The notes beneath the pieces were generated by a model. It saw nothing but the letters and a program-made list of their open reading frames with translations, made no database searches and was not told where the DNA came from. The translations under genes and the position numbers were made by a program. Below are positions 1 to 5,541 of a stretch of 5,541 bases of DNA, in pieces. The stretch spans positions 10,335 through 15,875 of the forward strand of contig DFSO01000030.1 of NCBI GenBank assembly GCA_002378665.1, read 5' to 3'. Each line of letters starts with the position of its first letter. The first letter of the stretch is position 1. This DNA is from Loktanella sp. UBA3435 (GTDB lineage: Bacteria > Pseudomonadota > Alphaproteobacteria > Rhodobacterales > Rhodobacteraceae).

Positions 1-5
1 AACCC

Positions 6-34
6 CCCGCCAATACGGCGGGCGTTTTTGTTTT
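6..34 (+). terminator. Rho-independent terminator of a gene lying left of the window
   Basis: A 6-bp GC-only stem (CCCGCC at 6-11 pairing with GGCGGG at 17-22) encloses a 5-base loop. It is followed by a T-rich tail at 25-34 (five Ts, a G, four Ts). The T-tract lies on the right, so it ends + strand transcription coming from a gene whose stop codon is outside the window. It also separates that gene from the reductase gene starting at 121, suggesting the latter has its own promoter in 35-120. Confidence 0.8.
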
Positions 35-78
35 GGCGGATGCCTTTGCGTCAGCCCCCTCGTTTTCCGATCCGTCGT

Positions 79-88
79 GACATATGTC
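79..88. promoter_or_regulatory. Perfect 10-bp palindrome, possible operator upstream of the reductase gene
   Basis: GACATATGTC reads the same on both strands and lies 32 bases before the ATG at 121, in the only gap that can hold this gene's promoter. A 10-bp palindrome is expected by chance about once per kilobase, so one in an 86-base gap is suggestive only. No convincing -35/-10 pair could be assigned in 35-120. A regulator-binding site is an inference. Confidence 0.25.
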
Positions 89-108
89 TGGCGTCTCAAT
101 TATCTCCC

Positions 109-113
109 AAGGA
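109..113 (+). promoter_or_regulatory. Ribosome binding site that fixes the reductase start
   Basis: AAGGA, seven bases before the ATG at 121, is a good Shine-Dalgarno match. It decides between this ATG and an in-frame TTG at 28. The TTG lies inside the T-tract of the preceding terminator and would add 31 residues unlike the family's N-terminus. Confidence 0.8.
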
Positions 114-120
114 ACATCCT

Positions 121-1101
121 ATGCGCGCTGCAATTCACAACACTTTTGGCGATCCTATCCATTTGATGCACATGGTCGACACGACGACACCCGATCCTGC
201 ACCTGGTCAGGTTTTGGTCAAGATGATCATGTCGCCGATCCACAACCACGATCTTTGGACGATCCGCGGCGAGTATGGCTATAAGCCCGACCTGCCCACG
301 GCGATTGGCGGGTCCGAGGCTGTTGGCATGATCACGGACGTGGGCGCTGGCGTTGACGAGGCGTTGATCGGTCAGCGGATCGCGGTTGCGAGTGTGCATG
401 GTACTTGGGCCGAGTATTTCGTGGCCCCCGCGAATGGTGTGATGCCTTTACCTGCTGCGATCAGTGACACGCTTGGCGCGCAGTTGGTCGCGATGCCATT
501 TAGCGCGATTTCCCTTTTGGAGACACTGAATGTCTCTGAAGGCGACTGGATTGTGCAGACTGCGGCGAATGGTGCGTTTGGCAAAATCATGGCCGTTTTG
601 GCCAAGGCGCGTGGCCTGAACCTGTTGAACCTTGTCCGCCGTCCAGAGGCTATCGCGGAACTTCAGGCGATGGGCATGGAGCATGTTTTGTCGACCAGTG
701 ACGTAGGCTGGAAAGAGCAGGCACAGGCGATCATCGGCGACGCTGGCGCCCGCGCTGCGATTGATTCCGTGGGTGGCCCCGTTGCGACTGACCTGACCGA
801 ATTGCTGGGTGACGAAGGCCCGCTGGTGATTTTCGGGACCGCGACTGGTACGCCGCTTGCGCTCAATTCAGGCCTGATGATTTTCAAGCATTTGACGGTG
901 AAGGGCTTCTGGGCATCGAAAGTTGGTGCAGAAATGGATCCTGAGACTCGCACGCGCCTGATGACCGAATTGGTTGGTTTGGCGCTCAGCGGAGACCTCA
1001 TAATGGGTGATGGTGGTGTCTATCCGCTGGAAGAAGTGACGCCTGCGATGATTGCTGCGGTGACGCCTGGCCGTTTTGGCAAGGTGATGTTGCGTCCATA
1101 A
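121..1101 (+). CDS. Zinc-free medium-chain reductase, enoyl reductase / quinone oxidoreductase type
   Basis: A 326-residue cytosolic NAD(P)H-dependent oxidoreductase of the medium-chain dehydrogenase/reductase (MDR) superfamily. The N-terminal GroES-like domain spans roughly residues 1-115 and holds SPIHNHDLWTIRGEY (38-52), which resembles the mitochondrial 2-enoyl-CoA reductase (ETR/MECR) signature; Tyr52 aligns by eye with that family's catalytic tyrosine. The Rossmann domain has QTAANGAFGK (146-155) as the nucleotide loop, and the Arg pair 173-174 could favour the NADPH 2'-phosphate. AAIDSVGG (212-219) and KGFWASK (261-267) are further ETR-like signatures. The protein contains no cysteine, so it cannot bind zinc like classical alcohol dehydrogenases, although automatic pipelines often name such proteins that way. 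The length is normal for the family. It is apparently monocistronic, between a terminator and a convergent hairpin. The substrate (2-enoyl thioester, quinone or another activated alkene) cannot be settled from sequence. The class is secure, the exact activity is not. Confidence 0.88.
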   Translation: MRAAIHNTFGDPIHLMHMVDTTTPDPAPGQVLVKMIMSPIHNHDLWTIRGEYGYKPDLPTAIGGSEAVGMITDVGAGVDEALIGQRIAVASVHGTWAEYFVAPANGVMPLPAAISDTLGAQLVAMPFSAISLLETLNVSEGDWIVQTAANGAFGKIMAVLAKARGLNLLNLVRRPEAIAELQAMGMEHVLSTSDVGWKEQAQAIIGDAGARAAIDSVGGPVATDLTELLGDEGPLVIFGTATGTPLALNSGLMIFKHLTVKGFWASKVGAEMDPETRTRLMTELVGLALSGDLIMGDGGVYPLEEVTPAMIAAVTPGRFGKVMLRP

Positions 1102-1105
1102 AATA

Positions 1106-1138
1106 ATTGGGCGCTCGCGGTAATAGCGAGCGCCCAAT
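1106..1138. terminator. Shared hairpin terminator between convergent genes
   Basis: A perfect 13-bp inverted repeat (1106-1118 with 1126-1138) encloses a 7-base loop. It begins four bases after the reductase stop (TAA, 1099-1101) and lies three bases beyond the acetyltransferase stop (TAA, 1142-1144 on the minus strand). Read on the minus strand, the hairpin is followed by TATTTTAT, a fair U-tract. Read on the + strand it is followed by GTCTTAGAC, which is poor. It probably ends the minus-strand transcripts efficiently and serves the + strand gene less well, or mainly as a 3'-protecting stem. Confidence 0.85.
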
Positions 1139-1141
1139 GTC

Positions 1142-1588
1142 TTAGACTGGCAGGTCGTAAGTGACCCATTTTGTCCGGTTTGACATGCGGTCATAAACGG
1201 CGCGGGCGCGGTAGTTGTCCTCTGCCGTGATCCAACGCACGATTGACCAGCCGCGCTTTGCGGCCTCCGCTTTGACTCCAGCGATCAGTGCATCTGCAGC
1301 GCCTAGCCCGCGTGCATCTGGGGATACAAACAAGTCGTCAAGAAAGCCGCCAGTCGTCGCCGAAAGTGGCCGCGCGAAAGGGCGAAAGTGCGTGATGCCG
1401 ACGACAGTTCCATCTTCGGTGACTGCAACAAGGCCTTCGCTTTGAGCGTTTTGGTCAAAGAGCCAACTCCACACTTTATCGCGCATTTCGGGCGTTTGGG
1501 TCACGCCATAGAATTCGGCGTACCCTTGGTAAAGCGTGTCCCACGCGGGGTGGTCTGCTTGGGTGACGGGACGGACGGTGACGGTCAT
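1142..1588 (-). CDS. GNAT-family N-acetyltransferase
   Basis: A 148-residue cytosolic single-domain protein that should transfer an acetyl group from acetyl-CoA to an amine; the acceptor is unknown. Motif A is clear: an FLDDLFVSP strand (82-90) followed by the acetyl-CoA pyrophosphate loop ARGLGAA (92-98) and its helix. Motif B follows as WITAEDNYRARAVYDRM (119-135), where the Asn and the Ala-Arg...Tyr pattern are typical of small GNATs. The length is normal for the family. The ATG start at 1588 has only a weak ribosome site (AGAAAG, 1598-1603, nine bases away). The gene lies 64 bases downstream of the aldolase on the same strand with no terminator between them, so read-through from the hyuAB operon is possible. 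A weak promoter-like pair (TTCAGC at 1633-1638, 17-base spacer, CATAAA at 1610-1615) could equally drive it alone. A functional link to the operon is not shown. Confidence 0.9.
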   Translation of the reverse strand: MTVTVRPVTQADHPAWDTLYQGYAEFYGVTQTPEMRDKVWSWLFDQNAQSEGLVAVTEDGTVVGITHFRPFARPLSATTGGFLDDLFVSPDARGLGAADALIAGVKAEAAKRGWSIVRWITAEDNYRARAVYDRMSNRTKWVTYDLPV

Positions 1589-1652
1589 GGCGCACTACTT
1601 TCTGATGGTTTTATGCAGATTGCAGCAGCGCCGCTGAACTGTCTAGGCCGTC

Positions 1653-2426
1653 CTATTTTAGGTTGGATTTAATGTTGGCAAGAAGCGCGTCGGAGGCGCG
1701 TGCGAGCAGTGACGTGTCGGCCCCACCAGCGACGAAAGTGAAGCCCTCGTTCAGCAATTGTGCGGCAAAAACAGGGTCGAACACAAGGGTTCCGACGGGT
1801 TTGCCAATTTTGATGATCTTTTGCGCGGCAGGGCGGATCAGCGCCCAAACGTCTTCGTGTAGCGGCTGGCCGAGCAGCCCCATGTCTGCAGCGATATCAG
1901 CAGGACCAAAGAAAATGCCCGAGACGCCATCAACAGCGGCAATCTCCTCGGCGCGCGAAATTGCGAGACCTGTTTCCAATTGCAGGATGACGGTGGTTTC
2001 TTCCTCGACACGTGCGTTGTAATCAGTGATCCGCCCGAATTTTGTGGCGCGTGTTGCACCCGAAACACCGCGCATCCCGTGTGGAGGATAACGGGTCGCG
2101 GCGACGGCTTTCTCTGCTTCCTCAACGGATTGGATCATCGGGAAGAGTAGCCCCTGCGCACCAAGATCAAGCAGCCGTTTAACGACAACAGGATCGTTCC
2201 ATTCGGGGCGCACAATGGCGGTGGTGTTGCTCGCCGCGAAAGCTTGCAGTTGACCGAGAAGAGCGAAGTAATCGGACGGCGTGTGCTCCATATCTAAAAG
2301 TGCCCAGTCGAATCCAGCAGAAGCGATCACCTCGGCGGCGAACCCGTTGGCGAGGCTCGACCAGATGCCTATCTGTTTTTCACCAGCGGCAATGGCGTGG
2401 GTGAAGGGGTTGGGCGCGAGTTTCAT
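1653..2426 (-). CDS. HpcH/HpaI-family aldolase (class II, metal-dependent)
   Basis: A 257-residue cytosolic TIM-barrel aldolase that would cleave a 4-hydroxy-2-oxo acid to pyruvate (or a related 2-oxo acid) and an aldehyde, using a divalent metal. The family's active-site residues are all visible: Asp45 and His48 in LLDMEHTP, Arg73 in VRPEWND, the metal ligand Glu151 in QLETGLA, and the second ligand Asp177 in FFGPADIAADMG. The glycine-rich MRGVSGATRA segment (118-127) corresponds to the family's loop after the PPxGxRG motif. The length matches HpaI and 2-keto-3-deoxy-L-rhamnonate aldolases. The ATG overlaps the hyuB stop as ATGA, and a GGGGG stretch (2434-2438) seven bases upstream can serve as ribosome site, so translation is probably coupled to hyuB. 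Family members accept many aldehydes, and the true substrate here is unknown. Citrate-lyase-beta-like activity is less likely, given the HpaI-type length and motifs. Confidence 0.93.
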   Translation of the reverse strand: MKLAPNPFTHAIAAGEKQIGIWSSLANGFAAEVIASAGFDWALLDMEHTPSDYFALLGQLQAFAASNTTAIVRPEWNDPVVVKRLLDLGAQGLLFPMIQSVEEAEKAVAATRYPPHGMRGVSGATRATKFGRITDYNARVEEETTVILQLETGLAISRAEEIAAVDGVSGIFFGPADIAADMGLLGQPLHEDVWALIRPAAQKIIKIGKPVGTLVFDPVFAAQLLNEGFTFVAGGADTSLLARASDALLANIKSNLK

Positions 2427-4129
2427 AGGTCGACCCCCATCTTGATCGCGTCTTGCACGGTGGCAATATCAGTGTCTGATAAGGCGTAATCGCGCTTTGC
2501 GGTCTCGACAGAGATGTAGCCGCGTGCGAGGTCGCGCATGACGCTAGACTTCGCCCGATCCGCAGCATGGCCGTAACCCGCACCACCCGGGAAGGCCATG
2601 ACGACCCGCCTGCCGTGCGCTACAAACTGCTTGCCTTTGCCGCGCATCGCTGTGCCATCGTCTTGGATGATTGTTGTCGGTGCACCTGACCCGCCACCTC
2701 GCCGCCCGTTTGCTGGGTGATCTACGCGGTCGAACATGGCTTGCATATCGAACTCGTGCCCCTCGCGTGCGCCGACTTCCATGTACTGCCCAAGGCCACC
2801 GCGCTGCTGACCTGCGCCACCAGAATCGGGGCGCAACTCCTTGCGCCAGATGATGACGGGGCCTGCGTGTTCAGTCGCCTCGACAGGCATGGTCATGACG
2901 CCAGAGGGGAAGGCGGTGGCGTTTAACCCGTCAAAGTTGGGCCGCGCACCAGAGCCGCCAGAGTTGAACGTCAAAACCTCGGACCTGACCGCATCCGTAG
3001 GGGCGGGAGTATCCGTGCGCGGGCGTAGCGAGACTTGGAAATTGCACAGGCAACCTGCACCTTCTGCTGGGACCAAACCGCTGACAATCTGGTCGAATGC
3101 GTTGAACACCGCGTCGGGGACAAAGTGGCCAACGATATGGCGCAGGGCGACGGGCGCAGGGTGCACCGCGTTTACGATGGAGTTGACGGGCGCTGTGATC
3201 TCAAACGGCGCAAGCGAGGCAGCGTTGTTTGGAATTTCGGGCGCGATGGCGACTTTGAGCGCGTAGCAGGCGTAGGCCTTGGCATAGACAAGCGGGCAGT
3301 TGATGCCCTTTTTGTCGAGGCCCGATGTGCCCTCGAAATCCGACAGGATCCGATCCTCGAAAATCGTGACCTTAACCTTAATCGTGATCGGTTTGTCGAA
3401 CCCGTCCACGGTCAAAACACCCGTCGCCGATTTGCGTGGCAAGGCGGCAATCCGTTCTAGCGTCGCACGGCGGGAGTTTTCGAGAATGAAATCCGCGATC
3501 CCTTTGATATCGGTCAGGTGGAATTCGTCCATCATTTCGGCAAGCCTGCGCTGACCAATCTCGTTACAGGTCGCCAGAGCATAGATGTCGCCGATCAACT
3601 GATCAGGTTCGCGTACGTTTCCGCGTAGCATTTTTACCAGCGTCTGATCGACAGTGCCACGATCCGCGAATTTCATAATAGGGACATAGATGCCCTCCTC
3701 ATAAACGCTCGCCGCATCCGCGCCAAATCCGCGCCCGCCAACGTCAACCACGTGGGCGGTGCAGGCGAAAAATCCGACCATATTGCCGTTGTGAAACGAC
3801 GGGGTGACGACGGTAAAATCGTGGAGGTGGCCCGTGCCCTCCCAAGGGTCGTTGGTGATGTAGACGTCACCCTCGTGGATGTTCTCGCGCCCGATACGGC
3901 GGATGAAATGTGCGACGGCGTCGGCCATGGCGTTCACGTGACCGGGGGTGCCCGTGACCGCTTGGGCCAGCATCAAGCCTTCCGCGTTATAGACCCCCGC
4001 GGAAAGATCGCCCGCCTCGCGCACGGAGGTCGAAAAAGCGGTGCGCACGAGCGCTTGCGCCTGTTCCTCCACGACCGAGATCAGACGGTTCCACATGACC
4101 TGATATGCAACGTTAGACACTGTTTTCAT
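2423..4129 (-). CDS. hyuB: Hydantoinase B / oxoprolinase-family subunit (HyuB)
   Basis: A 568-residue protein, full length for the HyuB family, which partners HyuA in ATP-dependent hydrolysis of cyclic amides (N-methylhydantoin, 5-oxoproline) or in related carboxylases such as the acetone and acetophenone enzymes. Family landmarks in order are: GDLSAGVYNAEG (40-51); TNDPWEGTGHLHD (92-104) and AHVVDVGG (125-132), whose His and Asp residues are the likely metal site; EEGIYVP (144-150); GNVREPDQLIGDIYA (170-184); DFEGTSG (264-270); FNSGGSGARP (388-397); MPVEATE (414-420); and LRPDSGGAGQQRGGLG (432-447). Most HyuB proteins have an NDPY-x-GGTHLPD and AHHxDIGG pattern. The variants here place it in a divergent subgroup, so the substrate should not be assumed. 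The ATG overlaps the hyuA stop by four bases, and the stop overlaps the aldolase start in the same way. It is expected to be cytosolic and complexed with HyuA. Confidence 0.93.
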   Translation of the reverse strand: MKTVSNVAYQVMWNRLISVVEEQAQALVRTAFSTSVREAGDLSAGVYNAEGLMLAQAVTGTPGHVNAMADAVAHFIRRIGRENIHEGDVYITNDPWEGTGHLHDFTVVTPSFHNGNMVGFFACTAHVVDVGGRGFGADAASVYEEGIYVPIMKFADRGTVDQTLVKMLRGNVREPDQLIGDIYALATCNEIGQRRLAEMMDEFHLTDIKGIADFILENSRRATLERIAALPRKSATGVLTVDGFDKPITIKVKVTIFEDRILSDFEGTSGLDKKGINCPLVYAKAYACYALKVAIAPEIPNNAASLAPFEITAPVNSIVNAVHPAPVALRHIVGHFVPDAVFNAFDQIVSGLVPAEGAGCLCNFQVSLRPRTDTPAPTDAVRSEVLTFNSGGSGARPNFDGLNATAFPSGVMTMPVEATEHAGPVIIWRKELRPDSGGAGQQRGGLGQYMEVGAREGHEFDMQAMFDRVDHPANGRRGGGSGAPTTIIQDDGTAMRGKGKQFVAHGRRVVMAFPGGAGYGHAADRAKSSVMRDLARGYISVETAKRDYALSDTDIATVQDAIKMGVDL

Positions 4130-5541
4130 GATATGGCTCCCTTGAGGGTCAGTTCAATTGAGCCGTCAGGATGGGCGATGGCGCGGCGGGTGGAGGGGAC
4201 GATAATCGTGGTCTCATCCTCGGTGATAATCGCGGGGCCTTGCACGGTTTGACCCGTTGTCATGGTGTCGCGGTTGATGACGTCAGCGGGCAAAGCGTGG
4301 CCCAGACCTGCGTCGAAAAGCGCGCGGTTGCTGACGGCTTTTGCTGCCTCGCCAGCGGTTGCCTCCACTACGCGCGCGACCTTTTCTGGTGGCGTTGTCG
4401 CGTTTACGGACCAGACGGTGATTTCGATATCCATGCCCGTGACGGTGCGGCCGAATAGCTTGGTATAGTCTTCCTCAAAGAGGCGTTGGAAGGTTGCCGC
4501 ATCTGGGTTCATTGCCTGCGCTTCGGTCAATGCAACAGGGATTTCCCAGCCTTGGCCCGCGTAACGCATGTAAACCTTGAATTCAGAGATGATGTCAGAT
4601 GTCGCGTCGCAGGTGCGCACAAAACTCGTCGCCTCGGATTGCAGATCGGACAGGAGTGATTTGATCACGTCACCGTCGAAATGCGACAGCCTCATGTAGA
4701 CGGACCTGTTAGCCTCAAAACTAAACGGCGCACGCAGGAACCCGATGGCAGACCCGACGCCAGCACCTGTTGGGACAAGCAGACGGGCAACGCCAAGCTT
4801 TTCGCACAAGCGGCCAGCGTGCAGAGGGGCAGCGCCGCCGAAAGCGATCATGGTATATTCGGACAAATCCTCACCATTCTCTACCGCATGAACACGGGCG
4901 GCGTTGGCCATGTTCTCGTCGACGACTTCGGCCAGACCGAAGGCTGCGGTTTCGGCGTCCATGTCGAGGGGTACACCAAGGACGGTCAAAAGTGCTTTGT
5001 TAGAGTCTACTTTTGCAAGCTTGATAGAGCCACCTGCAAAGTTATCAGGGTCGAGTTTGCCTAGGATCAGGTCGGCATCAGTCACGGCGGGCCGCTCTCC
5101 GCCGCGTCCGTAACAAGCGGGGCCAGGCTCTGATCCAGCGCTCTCAGGACCCACCCGAATTTGGCGCATGGCGTCAACATGGGCCAGCGATCCGCCCCCT
5201 GCGCCGATCTCGACCATGTCGATCACGGGGATCGAAATCGGCATGCCTGATCCCTTTTTGAAGCGGTACGTACGGGCGACCTCGAACACGCGTGACGTCT
5301 TAGGCGTCTGGTTTTTGATCAGGCAAATCTTGGCCGTGGTGCCGCCCATGTCGAAGGACAGAACTTTATCCAAACCATAACGCGCCGCGATGTTGGCGGC
5401 GAAAACCGCGCCACCAGCGGGGCCGGATTCGACGAGGCGCACAGGAAAATCAGCGGCGCTCTCTAGGCTGATAATGCCACCGCCAGAGTGCATCAGGAAG
5501 ATCGGGCAATCTGCGCCTTCGTCACGCAGACGCCCCTTAAG
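4126..5541 (-). CDS. hyuA: Hydantoinase A / oxoprolinase-family subunit (HyuA), 5' end cut by window edge
   Basis: The C-terminal 471 residues of the ATP-binding HyuA subunit. The frame stays open to the last base, so the Met codon at 5491-5493 is internal. Family members run to about 680-700 residues, leaving roughly 200 (the N-terminal hydantoinase/oxoprolinase domain) outside the window. In visible numbering, LMHSGGG (16-22), VESGPAGG (37-44) and FDMGGTTAK (63-71) are the ASKHA-fold phosphate-binding segments. PVIDMVEIGAGGGS (105-118), VGPESAGSEPGPACYGRGG (130-148) and AFGGAAPLHA (233-242) are strong family signatures, and GPAIITEDETTIIVP (435-449) marks the C-terminal domain. It activates the substrate with ATP for HyuB. 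The last base pairs overlap the hyuB start (ATGA), and the operon promoter is off the right edge. Family motifs alone do not separate hydantoinase, oxoprolinase and carboxylase roles. Confidence 0.94.
   Translation of the reverse strand, partial: LKGRLRDEGADCPIFLMHSGGGIISLESAADFPVRLVESGPAGGAVFAANIAARYGLDKVLSFDMGGTTAKICLIKNQTPKTSRVFEVARTYRFKKGSGMPISIPVIDMVEIGAGGGSLAHVDAMRQIRVGPESAGSEPGPACYGRGGERPAVTDADLILGKLDPDNFAGGSIKLAKVDSNKALLTVLGVPLDMDAETAAFGLAEVVDENMANAARVHAVENGEDLSEYTMIAFGGAAPLHAGRLCEKLGVARLLVPTGAGVGSAIGFLRAPFSFEANRSVYMRLSHFDGDVIKSLLSDLQSEATSFVRTCDATSDIISEFKVYMRYAGQGWEIPVALTEAQAMNPDAATFQRLFEEDYTKLFGRTVTGMDIEITVWSVNATTPPEKVARVVEATAGEAAKAVSNRALFDAGLGHALPADVINRDTMTTGQTVQGPAIITEDETTIIVPSTRRAIAHPDGSIELTLKGAIS
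4137..4143 (-). promoter_or_regulatory. Ribosome binding site for hyuB inside the end of hyuA
   Basis: AAGGGAG on the minus strand lies seven bases before the hyuB ATG (4127-4129), within the last codons of hyuA. This strong site with the ATGA overlap supports the chosen hyuB start. It indicates coupled translation and roughly equal production of the two subunits. Confidence 0.75.

Noticed and set aside
28..120. In-frame TTG start extending the reductase by 31 residues
   Set aside because: The TTG lies in the T-tract of the preceding terminator, has no ribosome site, and the extra residues do not resemble the family. The ATG at 121 has AAGGA seven bases upstream and begins at the normal MDR N-terminus.
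1624..1636. Small GC hairpin (CAGC/GCTG) between the aldolase and GNAT genes
   Set aside because: The stem is only about four base pairs with a three-base loop and no U-tract on either strand, so it is not a terminator.
1610..1638. Promoter-like pair TTCAGC-17-CATAAA on the minus strand before the GNAT gene
   Set aside because: The spacing is ideal, but the -35 matches only 3 of 6 bases and the -10 only 4 of 6, which is too weak to annotate as a feature.
2428..2435. Palindrome GGTCGACC at the hyuB-aldolase junction
   Set aside because: It lies in coding sequence for the last HyuB residues, and an 8-bp palindrome is expected many times by chance in a window of this size.
2841..3460. Two overlapping 141-codon + strand frames opposite hyuB
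   Set aside because: They overlap each other and the conserved C-terminal half of hyuB, with no family motif or convincing ribosome site; treated as coding shadows.
3752..4252. 166-codon open frame on the + strand opposite hyuB/hyuA
   Set aside because: It is antisense to strongly conserved coding sequence, crosses a gene junction and shows no recognisable domain. Such frames are common opposite GC-rich genes.
5491..5493. ATG as a possible start of HyuA
   Set aside because: The same frame is open to the window edge (LKGRLRDEGADCPIFL precedes the Met) and the missing N-terminal domain is essential to the family, so this Met is internal.

Overview
The window looks like an ordinary catabolic stretch of an alphaproteobacterial chromosome. 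The protein sequences, moderately high GC and tight ATGA-overlapped catabolic operon resemble marine Rhodobacteraceae (roseobacter group). That placement is inferred from general resemblance; no rRNA or marker gene is present to fix it.

Layout, left to right: (1) positions 6-34 hold a rho-independent terminator for a + strand gene that ends outside the window. (2) An 86-base gap follows, containing a perfect 10-bp palindrome, and leads to a + strand gene at 121-1101. It encodes a zinc-free medium-chain reductase of the enoyl reductase / quinone oxidoreductase type. (3) A 33-base hairpin at 1106-1138 sits between this gene and the convergent minus-strand genes. (4) Four minus-strand genes fill the rest. 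In transcription order (right to left) they are hyuA (5' end cut by the right edge), hyuB, an HpcH/HpaI-family aldolase, and a small GNAT acetyltransferase.

hyuA-hyuB and hyuB-aldolase each overlap by four bases (ATGA), so these three form one translationally coupled operon whose promoter and first codons lie beyond position 5541. HyuA (ATP-binding, ASKHA fold) and HyuB together form an ATP-dependent hydantoinase / 5-oxoprolinase / carboxylase-type enzyme. The aldolase would cleave a 2-oxo-4-hydroxy acid. A route in which HyuAB opens or carboxylates a substrate and the aldolase later splits a derived keto acid is plausible, but the substrate cannot be read from the sequence. The acetyltransferase follows after 64 bases and may be read through from the operon or have its own weak promoter.

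I found no RNA genes, mobile elements, CRISPR arrays, frameshifts or pseudogenes. No intergenic gap exceeds 90 bases. I do not see a previously undescribed system here. The most worthwhile lead is the coupling of a HyuAB enzyme of unknown substrate to an aldolase.
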